Source of the DNA: Micavibrio sp.
Lineage (GTDB): Bacteria > Pseudomonadota > Alphaproteobacteria > Micavibrionales > Micavibrionaceae
Length of the DNA stretch: 64,000 nucleotides
Assembly (NCBI GenBank): GCA_021604545.1
Contig: BQJE01000002.1
Coordinates: 186,001-250,000 of the forward strand
Direction of reading: 5' to 3'
Shown here: positions 26,249 to 34,812 of the stretch, in pieces
Layout of the letters: every line of letters begins with the position of its first letter
Numbering within the stretch: position 1 is the stretch's first letter
The notes under the pieces: model-generated
Told to the model about the DNA's origin: nothing
What the model saw: only the letters and a program-made list of their open reading frames with translations
The model's database searches: none
Translations under genes and position numbers: made by a program

Positions 26249-27076
26249 TTATCCATAGGGAGGACTCGTATATCCCTTGGGGGAGAGGGTAAAAATCTCA
26301 TAGCCGTCTTCGGTGACGGCGAGGCTGTGTTCGAACTGCGCGGACATAGAGCGGTCGCGGGTCACAGCCGTCCAGCCATCAGACAGAACTTTCATTTGCC
26401 AGGTGCCGGCATTAATCATCGGCTCGATGGTGAAGAACATGCCGGGCTCTAATACGGGGCCGGTGCCTTGCGTGCCGTAATGGGTAACCGAAGGTGGCGC
26501 GTGAAAAACTTTGCCGAGGCCGTGGCCGCAAAAATCACGGACAACGGAGAAACGTTCCTTTTCTGCGATGGTTTGAATCGCGTGACCGATATCGCCAAGA
26601 TGTGCGCCGGGTTTGACGGCTTCGATGCCGGCCATCAGGCAGTCATAGGTCACATCGACGAGGCGGCGCGATTTTACCGGGACTTTATCGCCGAGCATAT
26701 ACATGCGCGAAGTATCGCCGTGCCAGCCATCGAGAATGACCGTGACGTCTATGTTGACGATGTCGCCATTGCTCAGTTTTTTATCGCCGGGAATGCCGTG
26801 GCAGATGACGTGGTTAATCGAGGTGCAGATCGATTTGGGAAAGCCTTTGTAATTGAGCGGGGCGGGGATGGCACCGTTTTTCGTGATGAAATCAAAACAA
26901 AGTTTGTCGAGCGCTTCGGTGGTGACGCCGGGGACGACATGGTCGGTGATCATATCCAGCGTTTGCGCCGCCAGTTTTCCTGCCGCGCGCATGCCTTCGA
27001 AATCGGCTGGATCTGTGTGCAGCTCGATACCGTCATTGTTAATTTTCGTCTTTTTTTCCGGTGCCGTTTGGTTCAT
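26249..27076 (-). CDS. map: Methionine aminopeptidase, type I
   Basis: A 275-residue metalloenzyme that removes the N-terminal Met from new proteins. The metal ligands are visible: two Asp (NIDVTVILDGWHGDTSR), His (CGHGLGKVFH), Glu (FTIEPM) and Glu (QFEHSLAV). ATG 27076 was chosen because AGGAAGA lies seven bases upstream; the longer frame would run through the tRNA-Leu gene. The tRNA immediately precedes it on the same strand. Confidence 0.96.
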   Translation of the reverse strand: MNQTAPEKKTKINNDGIELHTDPADFEGMRAAGKLAAQTLDMITDHVVPGVTTEALDKLCFDFITKNGAIPAPLNYKGFPKSICTSINHVICHGIPGDKKLSNGDIVNIDVTVILDGWHGDTSRMYMLGDKVPVKSRRLVDVTYDCLMAGIEAVKPGAHLGDIGHAIQTIAEKERFSVVRDFCGHGLGKVFHAPPSVTHYGTQGTGPVLEPGMFFTIEPMINAGTWQMKVLSDGWTAVTRDRSMSAQFEHSLAVTEDGYEIFTLSPKGYTSPPYG

Positions 27077-27094
27077 TTTATCTTCCTGCATTCT

Positions 27095-27180
27095 TGGTGG
27101 GCCCGGCGAGACTTGAACTCGCACGTCCTTACGGACAACAGATTTTAAGTCTGCAGCGTCTACCATTCCGCCACGGGCCC
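27095..27180 (-). tRNA. tRNA-Leu (anticodon UAA)
   Basis: An 86-base class II tRNA. The 5' arm GGGCCCG pairs with CGGGCCC, followed by discriminator A and an encoded CCA. The anticodon loop ACTTAAAAT gives anticodon TAA, and the variable arm between anticodon and T stems is long, as expected for Leu. The T-loop GTTCAAGTC is present. It lies just upstream of map. Confidence 0.95.
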
Positions 27181-27181
27181 C

Positions 27182-27310
27182 TAGAGCATTCCTCATTTAA
27201 GCGTGTGCGTCGTTATCCTGCGGTCTCGACGTGCTCACTTAGCTTGCTAAGTTCCGCGCGCCTCGCCTTGGCTGCCTAGCACAAACTTAAAGCAGAAACG
27301 CTCTGCTCTA
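27182..27310. repeat. Structured repeat-like element adjacent to tRNA-Leu
   Basis: Nested inverted arms: TAGAGCA (27182-27188) with TGCTCTA (27304-27310), TTTAAG (27196-27201) with CTTAAA (27286-27291), GTGC (27205-27208) with GCAC (27279-27282), and a central ACTTAGC-tt-GCTAAGT hairpin (27237-27252). The pairings are in correct nested order, so the whole 129 bases can fold as one. The nature is unknown: a dispersed palindromic repeat or a transcribed RNA are both possible. Confidence 0.6.
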
Positions 27311-27353
27311 TTAACGGGATATCCTAAAAGATCAGATATAAAACCACAAAGGG

Positions 27354-27731
27354 TTATTTGGCCGTGGCAAGCTTTGAGTCTGCGGGAGAAGGGCCAGCGA
27401 CGATATCGCCGATACTTTCAATCACGGCTTTGCCCTTGGCGGTGAGGGTGAGTTCCTTGCGGCGGCGCTCTGTGGCGCTGACTGTGACTTTGATGAGGCC
27501 AAAGGGCGGGCCTTTTTGCCGGTATTTGGACAGCGCGCCGACAATGCGCGACACGGTGGACAGGGCCATGCCGGTTTTTTGGGAAAGCTGGGTCAGGGAC
27601 AGCCCTTCATCCATAGCGATTTCGGCCAGACACACGGCGTATTGCAGGGGGAATTCAGGGTCGATCTTTTGCAGCTCGCGCAGCAGCAGCAGAAATTCCT
27701 CTATTTCCTTCTTCATTATCGTTGTGCCCAT
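27354..27731 (-). CDS. MarR-type winged-helix regulator
   Basis: A 125-residue DNA-binding protein. The winged helix-turn-helix (LSLTQLSQKTGMALSTVSRI) and wing (ATERRRKELTLTAKGKAV) are recognisable. MarR proteins usually respond to small phenolic or redox ligands; none is indicated here. The start is uncertain between ATG 27731 and ATG 27716. No adjacent divergent transporter gene is seen. Confidence 0.75.
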   Translation of the reverse strand: MGTTIMKKEIEEFLLLLRELQKIDPEFPLQYAVCLAEIAMDEGLSLTQLSQKTGMALSTVSRIVGALSKYRQKGPPFGLIKVTVSATERRRKELTLTAKGKAVIESIGDIVAGPSPADSKLATAK

Positions 27732-27982
27732 TATGCTTTTGTTCCTGAATTAATTTTGTGCGCGGCGTCAGTATAAGCTGCCCGTAGGGAATATCAAGAA
27801 CAGTTTCACCTTTGCAAGTGTTGATCGAGAAAAGCGGACTTTTCCCGAGTGTTGTTGATACTTCCATGCAGGCGGCGAATATTTGGCCGCAGCGCACATA
27901 CACAATCATTTTAATTCCCACACATAAATTTCACACAGTAAAGCAGTTTATACATAACAGCGATGATTTCTGTCAAGTAAAT

Positions 27983-28606
27983 TCAATCATCGGTAGAACA
28001 TGCTGTCTGGCTGAGCTGGCTATAGTGGCCGGTGATGAGGCTGAGCCACTCATGATAGGACTTCACCGCATGGCCGATTTTGACGTGGTAATCCATGAGA
28101 ACCAGAGGACCGTTTTGCAGGCCATGAATGACAACAGGCGCTCTGGACATGGAACAGAGCGTACCGCTGGGGTCACGAAAGACGCAGCCAGCCATATTGC
28201 GTGCCAGGACAAAATTAAGCGTAAAAGCAGAAAGCGTTGAAAAGCGGCTCTCGGATATGTCACAGCCTACGATGTCGGTGCCGCCAAACGCGCTGTTGCC
28301 AAAATCGCAATAACTGAGGTTCGAATAGCAAAAACAGGTGTTATAGAGCGCTGCTCCATCCATGTTCGCGCCTTTTAGATGAGCTTCCGATAGATTGGCA
28401 CCGGAGAGGTTAGCGCCCGACAAATTGGCGTTTTGTAGCTGCGCTTCATCGAGATTGGCATTGATTAGATTGGCGTTATGAAGATTGACGTTTTTGAGGT
28501 CAATCTGCTCACTCACTGCTTGTTCCACACAGGCTGTAACCGTTGGAAAGTCACCCTCATAGAGCAGGCGATTGTCTTGATCGGATTGTAGCTTTATCAG
28601 TGGCAT
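27983..28606 (-). CDS. Pentapeptide-repeat protein
   Basis: A 207-residue protein. Residues about 35-110 consist of A(D/N)LxX pentapeptides (ANLSGANLSGANLSEA), forming a right-handed beta-helix. The C-terminal part has no repeats and no named domain. Some pentapeptide proteins mimic DNA and guard gyrase, but that cannot be inferred here. AGGGAGA precedes ATG 28606. Confidence 0.88.
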   Translation of the reverse strand: MPLIKLQSDQDNRLLYEGDFPTVTACVEQAVSEQIDLKNVNLHNANLINANLDEAQLQNANLSGANLSGANLSEAHLKGANMDGAALYNTCFCYSNLSYCDFGNSAFGGTDIVGCDISESRFSTLSAFTLNFVLARNMAGCVFRDPSGTLCSMSRAPVVIHGLQNGPLVLMDYHVKIGHAVKSYHEWLSLITGHYSQLSQTACSTDD

Positions 28607-28739
28607 TTTATAATCTCCCTTACACGTTTGGTCTTTTTGGTGCGGCTTTTGTCGTGTGACCGGTGGAGGCTTTTGCCTCTCATTTTGGCCGGGCCGCGTT
28701 TGGTTTTTGTATCGATATCAGCAGATAAATATAACCAAA

Positions 28740-28768
28740 AGTATATAATGATTAAATTAATCAACCAA
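28740..28768 (-). promoter_or_regulatory. Candidate promoter of the pentapeptide-repeat gene
   Basis: On the minus strand, TTGGTT (28768-28763) and TATACT (28745-28740) are 17 bases apart. The -35 element lies in the 15-base palindrome at 28761-28775, so a dimeric repressor bound there would block it. Confidence 0.45.
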
Positions 28769-28775
28769 TGGTTGA
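28761..28775. promoter_or_regulatory. 15-bp perfect palindrome between pentapeptide gene and uvrC
   Basis: TCAACCA-A-TGGTTGA is an exact palindrome overlapping the -35 element of the minus-strand promoter. It looks like an operator for a dimeric regulator (TetR or MarR type), but the cognate protein is not identified. It is not a LexA-type GTTC/GAAC site. Confidence 0.4.
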
Positions 28776-28853
28776 CTAACAATAGTTGATACTATGAAAG
28801 TTTTGTCAAGCAAAAAACTGTAAATTTTTTTAGTCGGGTTATACTGTGCCGCC

Positions 28854-30713
28854 ATGGCAGAAGAAAAAAACACATCATCGGTGGAGCAAGGCGTGAAAAC
28901 GATTATCGCGGCTTTGGGCAGTTTGCCCAATACACCGGGCGTGTATCGTATGTTGTCGGATAAGGGTGAGGCGCTCTATGTCGGCAAGGCGAAGTCGCTG
29001 AAAAAGCGGGTGGCGTCCTATACGAAAATTGAGCGCCAGCCGATCCGGCTTCAGCGCATGATTGCTCAGACGAAGGCGATGGAGTTTGTCCAGACCCATA
29101 CCGAGGCAGAGGCCTTACTGCTGGAGTCGAACCTGATCAAGAAGCTCAAGCCGCGCTATAATGTGCTGCTGCGTGATGACAAGTCGTTCCCTTATATATT
29201 GCTGACCGGCGATCATGACTGCCCGCAGGTGATGAAGCATCGCGGCGCGAAAAAGCGCAAGGGCACGTATTATGGCCCGTTCGCCGGGGCGGGGGATGTT
29301 AATCGGACGATTGCAACGCTGCAACGGGCGTTCATGCTGCGCAATTGCACCGACAATTATTTTGCGCAGCGGTCGCGGCCGTGTTTGCAATATCATATTA
29401 AACGCTGCACCGCGCCGTGTGTTGGCCATGTGACGTCAGCGGAATATGGCGAGCAGGTGGCGCAGGCGAAAGATTTTCTTGATGGCAAGAGCAAGGCCAT
29501 CCAGGCGCGCTTTGCGAAGGACATGCAAAAGTCCAGCGCGGATGAAGATTACGAGAAGGCCGGAGAATATCGTGACCGGATCAAGGCGCTGACCGCGGTG
29601 CAATCGCATCAGGATATTGAGGTTAGCGGGATTAAGGATGCCGATGTGATGGGGTTGTATCAGAAGGCCGGTAAAGCCTGCATCCAGGTATTTTTCTTTC
29701 GCGCCGGGCGTAACTACGGCAACCGTTCGTATTTTCCAAGGCATGATAAGGATGACCAGCCGGAGCATGTCTTGTCGGCTTTTATGGCGCAGTTCTATGA
29801 GAACAAGCCGGTGCCGCGGGAGATTGTTGTTTCTCATGCGGTAGAGGAGAAGGTGTTGCTGGAAGAAGCGTTGGGATCGAAGGTAGATCATGGGGTAAAA
29901 ATTGTGAAGCCTGCGCGTGGGGCGCGGAGGAGGTTGTTGGATTTTGTGCTGAAGAACGCAGCTGGGGCGCTCAAGCGCAATATGGCGGAGCAGGCGGCGG
30001 AAGTTGAATTTTTAAACGGCGTGGCCGAGCTGTTTGGCATGGATGAGCCGCCCGCGCGGATTGAGGTGTTTGACAACTCGCATATCTCGGGCACCAATAT
30101 GGTTGGGGCAATGATTGTTGCTGGTGCCGAAGGCTTTCGCAAAAATTCCTATCGCAAGTTTAATATCAAGAAGGCCGATGCAAGCGATGATGTCGGTATG
30201 ATGCGTGAGGTGATGGAGCGGCGTTTTGGCCGGGCGTTGAAAGAAGGCGTTGATCGCAGTGGTGAGGACTGGCCTGATCTGCTGTTGATTGATGGCGGGC
30301 AGGGGCAGTTTAATGCCGTGAAAGATGTGCTGGAGGAATTTGGAATACTGGCTGAGGTGACGCTGGTGTCCATTGCCAAGGGTGAGGACAGGAATGCCGG
30401 GCGCGAGCGGTTCTTTATGGAGAGCAAGAAGCCGTTTCAGTTGCCGGTGAATGACCCGGTGCTGCATTATTTGCAACGTCTGCGCGATGAGGCGCATCGC
30501 TTTGCGATTGGGTCCCATAGGGTGCGACGGAAGAAGCAAATGGTGTCATCGCCGCTAGATGATATCGCCGGGATTGGCGCGAAAAGAAAGAAGGCGCTGC
30601 TGCATCATTTTGGTTCAGGCAAGGAAGTCGCCAAAGCCGGGATTGAAGATCTGGAAGCAGTGGAAGGGATTTCAAAAGCGGTGGCGCAGAAGATTTACGA
30701 TCACTTTCATTAG
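28854..30713 (+). CDS. uvrC: Excinuclease ABC subunit C
   Basis: A 619-residue nuclease making both incisions in nucleotide excision repair. It contains the N-terminal GIY-YIG domain (GVYRML, ALYVGKAKSLKKRV), a UVR motif near residue 220 (YEKAGEYRDRIKALT) that contacts UvrB, an RNase H-like C-terminal nuclease half (IEVFDNSHISGTNMVGAM, LLIDGGQGQFNA) and a terminal helix-hairpin-helix pair (DDIAGIGAKRKKALL). Full length. It converges with the next gene with a four-base overlap. Confidence 0.97.
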   Translation: MAEEKNTSSVEQGVKTIIAALGSLPNTPGVYRMLSDKGEALYVGKAKSLKKRVASYTKIERQPIRLQRMIAQTKAMEFVQTHTEAEALLLESNLIKKLKPRYNVLLRDDKSFPYILLTGDHDCPQVMKHRGAKKRKGTYYGPFAGAGDVNRTIATLQRAFMLRNCTDNYFAQRSRPCLQYHIKRCTAPCVGHVTSAEYGEQVAQAKDFLDGKSKAIQARFAKDMQKSSADEDYEKAGEYRDRIKALTAVQSHQDIEVSGIKDADVMGLYQKAGKACIQVFFFRAGRNYGNRSYFPRHDKDDQPEHVLSAFMAQFYENKPVPREIVVSHAVEEKVLLEEALGSKVDHGVKIVKPARGARRRLLDFVLKNAAGALKRNMAEQAAEVEFLNGVAELFGMDEPPARIEVFDNSHISGTNMVGAMIVAGAEGFRKNSYRKFNIKKADASDDVGMMREVMERRFGRALKEGVDRSGEDWPDLLLIDGGQGQFNAVKDVLEEFGILAEVTLVSIAKGEDRNAGRERFFMESKKPFQLPVNDPVLHYLQRLRDEAHRFAIGSHRVRRKKQMVSSPLDDIAGIGAKRKKALLHHFGSGKEVAKAGIEDLEAVEGISKAVAQKIYDHFH

Positions 30714-31210
30714 AGGGTCAGAGCAAGCTCTTCTTTTTGGGCAGGCTCTTCCTCATCGTTATGTGTGCCACCGACAGCCTCTCTTTTCCAATCATCTATT
30801 CCTGAGATGTCTACTATAGCGGCGGCTCTAAAGTTTTTTGGATGTCCGCCTCCCATGGGAGCTAAATCTTCATCAATGCAAGGAGCTATATATGTCTGTT
30901 CATTTTCCGGGATGTGGCGGCTCAAGCTGACAAAGTCTTTATTATAAAAAAGTGTTGTATAGGGGGTGCCGGTTTTAGTTTCGTAGACGTTTAATCGTAC
31001 TTCCCCGGGATTGCGCTCTGATCCCATGTTTATAATTGGCTCACCCTCAATAAGTTTCCTTAATTGTTGCAGTGAAGCCTGGTATCGTTCAGACCCTTCC
31101 TCTGTACTAGATGGGTCCGGAGTTAGATATACATGTACAACTGTAGGTACGCCACGATCTTCGTCGTCACCGTTTTTATTATAATAGTTCATAGCGTTAT
31201 AATAGTTCAT
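30710..31210 (-). CDS. Hypothetical protein with duplicated start region
   Basis: A 166-residue soluble protein with no recognised family. The first 12 residues are MNYYNA repeated (MNYYNAMNYYNK) because an 18-base segment containing the start codon is duplicated in tandem at 31175-31210. AAGGAAGGAA sits four bases before the first ATG, so the longer form is probably translated. A strong promoter lies upstream (31248-31276). Confidence 0.6.
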   Translation of the reverse strand: MNYYNAMNYYNKNGDDEDRGVPTVVHVYLTPDPSSTEEGSERYQASLQQLRKLIEGEPIINMGSERNPGEVRLNVYETKTGTPYTTLFYNKDFVSLSRHIPENEQTYIAPCIDEDLAPMGGGHPKNFRAAAIVDISGIDDWKREAVGGTHNDEEEPAQKEELALTL

Positions 31211-31247
31211 AGCGTTCCTTCCTTCTCAATACTCAAAAAGCTATAGA

Positions 31248-31276
31248 AATATAAAACATTTTCATAATTATGTCAA
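31248..31276 (-). promoter_or_regulatory. Near-consensus sigma-70 promoter
   Basis: On the minus strand, TTGACA (31276-31271) and TATATT (31253-31248) are separated by exactly 17 bases. Transcription would begin near 31241, leaving a leader of about 30 bases with a purine-rich ribosome site before the gene at 30710-31210. Confidence 0.75.
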
Positions 31277-31393
31277 CTTCTATACCTTCAGGGTAATTCT
31301 AGCCCCGTTTGTATGAGGCGGCAAGCGTAATCAGAAGTGCTGTATGGTATTGATTATAATACATTTTTAACGCTGGTCAGTGCTGCCAAGATC

Positions 31394-32422
31394 CTAAAAA
31401 TAATCGCGTAGCACTATCAGCAAGACGATAATTCCCAACAGAGCTAGCCAGAAAAGCCCATTGATTTTAATCGATTGTTTGGATTTTTTGCGGGCGTACC
31501 AAGTGCGGGGCTTGATGCCGCGCAGGAAGAAAATAGACTGTGCTGCCAGGTTGATACAGATAATATTGGTGGCGAGGATGAGGCTGGCACCATACGCATT
31601 GCTGATCGCCCCGTCACCTATATAGAGGCCCATAGCAACAGCTGGCGGCATCAGGGCCACGGCGACCATAACCCCGACCAGCGCGCCGGACATACCGGTG
31701 GTGACGGAGAGGACGCCTGCAGCGCCGGAGGCGAGCGCCAGGACAATGAGTTCCAGCCCGACTTCGGTGCGGCTCAGGAGTTCGGCGCTATCGAGGGAAA
31801 TAGGTAAAATAAAGCCGATCAAAGCTGATATAAGTAGAGTAAGCGCCAGGCCGGCGCCATTGGTTTTAACAGCACCAATCATGAGATCGCGATCGCCGAG
31901 TGCAGCTCCGAAGGCCAGTGCTAAATTTGGACCGAGTAATGGAGCAATCACCATGGCGCCGATAATAACGGCAATGTCATTACGCACCAGACCGATCGCG
32001 GCAACGAGCGCCGAGATGATAACAAAGAACATAAAGTTCAGATCCAGGCGCGCACCTTTTTCCATTTCCGTATATAGCTCTTCGCGGGTGATGGTGCCGC
32101 TGACAATTTTTTTGGCCTTATTGTTGCCTTGGCCGTTCCCGTTCCCATTTTCTTCGCTCTCTTTCGCTACGTCTGGTTTCGGAATTGTGGCTTCGACGGG
32201 AAGGACGGCTATGCGCCATTTTTTTTCCTTGTGAAGTTTATGTTGTATCTCATCCATCAGGCCTTGCTGTTGGTCGAGATGGACCAGAACGCTGGTGGTT
32301 CTGCGGCCATCTTTATTAACTGCAGAGTGCCAGGAATCAATGGCTCCCTGGTCTTTAGCTATATCCTCGATGGCATCTGAGGCTGCGTCCGGCGCGGATA
32401 TTTCTACGATACGTAATGGCAT
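31394..32422 (-). CDS. DUF389 (TIGR00341-type) membrane protein
   Basis: A 342-residue protein with a soluble N-terminal domain (1-100), a Gly/Asn-rich linker, and six or more transmembrane segments beginning near residue 125. The conserved core GAMVIAPLLGPNLALAFG and LSVTTGMSGALVGVMVAVAL match the DUF389 family, whose function is unknown. ATG 32422 (MPLRIVEIS) was preferred; an in-frame ATG is four codons upstream. A minus-strand TTGACA at about 32452-32457 may belong to its promoter. Confidence 0.85.
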   Translation of the reverse strand: MPLRIVEISAPDAASDAIEDIAKDQGAIDSWHSAVNKDGRRTTSVLVHLDQQQGLMDEIQHKLHKEKKWRIAVLPVEATIPKPDVAKESEENGNGNGQGNNKAKKIVSGTITREELYTEMEKGARLDLNFMFFVIISALVAAIGLVRNDIAVIIGAMVIAPLLGPNLALAFGAALGDRDLMIGAVKTNGAGLALTLLISALIGFILPISLDSAELLSRTEVGLELIVLALASGAAGVLSVTTGMSGALVGVMVAVALMPPAVAMGLYIGDGAISNAYGASLILATNIICINLAAQSIFFLRGIKPRTWYARKKSKQSIKINGLFWLALLGIIVLLIVLRDYF

Positions 32423-32655
32423 GCTTCTATACAAAGATACGGTAAGAAAATGTCAATAAAATAAAAAAAATAAACGAATCCAATGGCCTCGCGTTCTGTC
32501 TTCAAAAAATGCTTAATCGGGTCTTGCGGAGGTCAAAAAGCCGTGTTACCTTTCGGCCTGTATCAACATAATCTTGAGTAAATAGCGCTGCACAAGGCAT
32601 GGCCCAATGTGTGGTGTGCTAGTCGATTTTTAATTTGCGGAAAGGTACAAAGAAC

Positions 32656-33510
32656 ATGTTTCATCGTGTCAAATCAGAAGAAGTTCAGGATGATCCACAA
32701 GACGAGCGCGTGGATGAGCAAGAGAGCGCAAGCCCTGCCGAGAATTCCAGGATCGAAAGTCTAAACAGCAGAATTGCAAAAGAACCAAAGCAGCCGGAAG
32801 AGAAAGTGGCCGCACAGGAAAACACATCAACACCAAACCAGAAGAAGGAAGCAAGCTTTATGAACGCTCAGGCAGAAGACAATAATTCAGGTAACGAACG
32901 GGTAGAAAAACAAGCGGAACAGCCGCGGACCCATTCTTTTGAAAATTACCAACGTCAGCCTGGTCGCGCTGCGCCTGGTGGTTATCCTGGTGCTTATCCT
33001 GGCTCCAGCTATGCAGCCCCGGCAACGGCAGCAGAGAGAGATAGCGCTTCAGATCGCACTTTGACTATTGGTGCGGGCATTACGATGTCTGGTGAGATTG
33101 AATCCTGCGACCAGCTTATCGTCGAAGGAACAATTGAAGCATCATTGAAAAGCGCGCATGTGCTGGATGTTGCTGAAACCGGAACGTTCTATGGCACAGT
33201 TGAAATCGACGAAGCTGTTATTGCCGGCCGTTTTGAAGGTGACCTGACTGTGAATGGCCGTTTGGTTGTTCGTCAGGGCGGCACGATTAGCGGTACGATT
33301 GCCTATCGTGAACTTGAGGTTGAGGCTGGCGCGGTTATAGAAGGCAAGATTACGCCTTTGAAATCAGCGCCACAGGCCGAATTGGCGCCGACACCGAAGG
33401 TAAAGGAAGCGGCTCCAGTGGCCAAAAGCGATTCCAAAGAGCAAAGGCACGCACCTGCTAATACAGACGGACAAGGTCTGTTTTCGGATAAGGCTGTTGC
33501 TGCTGAATAA
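32656..33510 (+). CDS. Bactofilin-family cytoskeletal protein
   Basis: A 284-residue polymer-forming protein. A long disordered N-terminus (1-135, rich in Glu, Gln, Pro and Gly) precedes the bactofilin beta-helix (about 136-240), with repeated short units such as CDQLIVEGTIEASL, GTFYGTVEIDEAVIAG and FEGDLTVNGRLVV. The C-terminal 40 residues are a Pro/Ala/Lys linker. Bactofilins form filaments at the membrane and organise envelope enzymes. AAAGGT precedes ATG 32656. The N-terminal extension is longer than in compact bactofilins. Confidence 0.88.
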   Translation: MFHRVKSEEVQDDPQDERVDEQESASPAENSRIESLNSRIAKEPKQPEEKVAAQENTSTPNQKKEASFMNAQAEDNNSGNERVEKQAEQPRTHSFENYQRQPGRAAPGGYPGAYPGSSYAAPATAAERDSASDRTLTIGAGITMSGEIESCDQLIVEGTIEASLKSAHVLDVAETGTFYGTVEIDEAVIAGRFEGDLTVNGRLVVRQGGTISGTIAYRELEVEAGAVIEGKITPLKSAPQAELAPTPKVKEAAPVAKSDSKEQRHAPANTDGQGLFSDKAVAAE

Positions 33511-33539
33511 GGTAGGCTGAGTTACTAGCAAGGTTTTTC

Positions 33540-34109
33540 ATGTTCGGGTATTTTAAAAAACCAGCTCTAAGAAAATTATGGAACCAGGCTCATGGGCCTG
33601 GTTCTTTCGATTCTGATTCTTCCCTAAGGGAATCCACACATCATCACAGAGAAATAACAGCCTTTATGGCGGCCTTCATTTTGTTTGGACTGTTCAGTGC
33701 CGGCGGCACGTTAGACAGTGCTGTGGCTGCGCCGGGGGTTTCCGGTAAGTCCGGGTATTATGCAGAAGTTGAGCGGCGTAATCTCCGCCATTTTGTTCAC
33801 AGCAACCCGGATAACATTCTGAGGCTAAAAGGGCGAGAGGTCGCTTTTGCGATGAATAAACCGGAGCTAGTACGCCATGAGTTTCCAAGTGTTGTCTGGC
33901 AATACAGGACAAATGAATGTGTTCTTGATGTATATTTTGCCAGTATGGATGAGGATGTTTCCGGCGCGCCAGTTGTCCATTATGAGGTTCGGTCACGGGA
34001 AAAACATATGTCTGACGATGATGTGTTTCAAATATGCGTAGACAAACTGACGGCCCAGAAAAACCCGCTGGTGATGGCCAAGGCCAGTTCTTTTTATAAG
34101 CGTAAGTAG
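33540..34109 (+). CDS. Hypothetical membrane-anchored or exported protein
   Basis: A 189-residue product. One hydrophobic segment (about residues 42-65) precedes a soluble domain of about 120 residues with two Cys (NECVLD, FQICVD). No named family. A terminator-like hairpin (33581-33604) lies inside the first 25 codons, so the true start may be later, for example ATG 33666 just at the hydrophobic segment, although no ribosome site marks it. It follows the bactofilin gene by 29 bases. Confidence 0.5.
   Translation: MFGYFKKPALRKLWNQAHGPGSFDSDSSLRESTHHHREITAFMAAFILFGLFSAGGTLDSAVAAPGVSGKSGYYAEVERRNLRHFVHSNPDNILRLKGREVAFAMNKPELVRHEFPSVVWQYRTNECVLDVYFASMDEDVSGAPVVHYEVRSREKHMSDDDVFQICVDKLTAQKNPLVMAKASSFYKRK
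33581..33604 (+). terminator. Terminator-like perfect hairpin inside a reading frame
   Basis: GAACCAGGC (33581-33589) pairs exactly with GCCTGGTTC (33596-33604) around a six-base loop and is followed by TTTC. It is well placed to end the bactofilin transcript, or to attenuate the gene at 33540. Confidence 0.5.
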
Positions 34110-34136
34110 ATCTTCTCACATTTCATTGTGGTGGCC

Positions 34137-34778
34137 TTATGTCTCTTTTTCTTTAAATCCACATAAATCATTAACCGGGCAGGCGGCACAATCCGGTTTG
34201 CGTGCCTTGCAGATATAACGCCCATGCAGGATCAGCCAGTGATGGGCGTGCAGGGCGTACTCTTCGGGAACCCTTTTGAGCAGCGCTTCTTCCACTTTTT
34301 CAGGAGTCTTGCCGGGGCCAAGGCCAGTGCGGTTGGACACGCGAAAAATATGTGTATCGACCGCCATAGTCGGCTGGCCGAAGACAACGTTCAAAACGAC
34401 ATTGGCTGTCTTGCGGCCAACGCCGGGGAGCTTTACCAGTGCGTCGCGGTCTTCGGGGACGTTTGAATTGTGGTCATCAATTAACATCCGTGACAGCGCG
34501 ATCACGTTTTTTGCTTTGGTGTTAAAGAGTCCGATGGTTTTGATGTGATCTTTGAGGCCGTCTTCACCAAGCGCCAGCATTTTCTCCGGTGTGTTGACAG
34601 TTTTAAAGAGCGTTTTCGTCGCTTTGTTCACGCCGATATCGGTGGCCTGGGCCGAGAGAACAACAGCAACGAGTAGCGTGAACGGATTGGTCCATTCCAG
34701 CTCGCTTTTCGGCTCGGGGTTTTTCTCCTTCAGCCGGCGGAAGAATTCATGTATATTTTGAGGACTCATCTTGCTCAT
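34137..34778 (-). CDS. nth: Endonuclease III
   Basis: A 213-residue base-excision glycosylase/AP lyase for oxidised pyrimidines. The helix-hairpin-helix with catalytic Lys (LVKLPGVGRKTANVVLNVV) and the catalytic Asp (AVDTHIFRV) are present. The 4Fe-4S loop follows C-x6-C-x2-C-x5-C (CKARKPDCAACPVNDLC). The frame is open to 34814, which would overlap the start of the divergent ogt gene, so a start at 34778 or 34769 is likelier; no ribosome site settles it. Confidence 0.95.
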   Translation of the reverse strand: MSKMSPQNIHEFFRRLKEKNPEPKSELEWTNPFTLLVAVVLSAQATDIGVNKATKTLFKTVNTPEKMLALGEDGLKDHIKTIGLFNTKAKNVIALSRMLIDDHNSNVPEDRDALVKLPGVGRKTANVVLNVVFGQPTMAVDTHIFRVSNRTGLGPGKTPEKVEEALLKRVPEEYALHAHHWLILHGRYICKARKPDCAACPVNDLCGFKEKET

Positions 34779-34812
34779 ATCTATTGGAATAGCGCTCATA
34801 GAAGGACTTGTC

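Noticed and set aside
26249..27196. Longer methionine aminopeptidase reading through the tRNA
   Set aside because: The extension is the translation of the tRNA-Leu gene; ATG 27076 has a good ribosome site.
27655..27921. Minus-strand frame upstream of and overlapping the MarR gene
   Set aside because: It overlaps a recognised regulator in another frame and has no ribosome site or domain; probably not translated, though its first 50 residues look unusual for a shadow frame.
28776..28853. SOS (LexA) boxes ahead of uvrB and uvrC
   Set aside because: No GTTC-N7-GTTC or GAAC-N7-GAAC spacing was found directly upstream of either gene.
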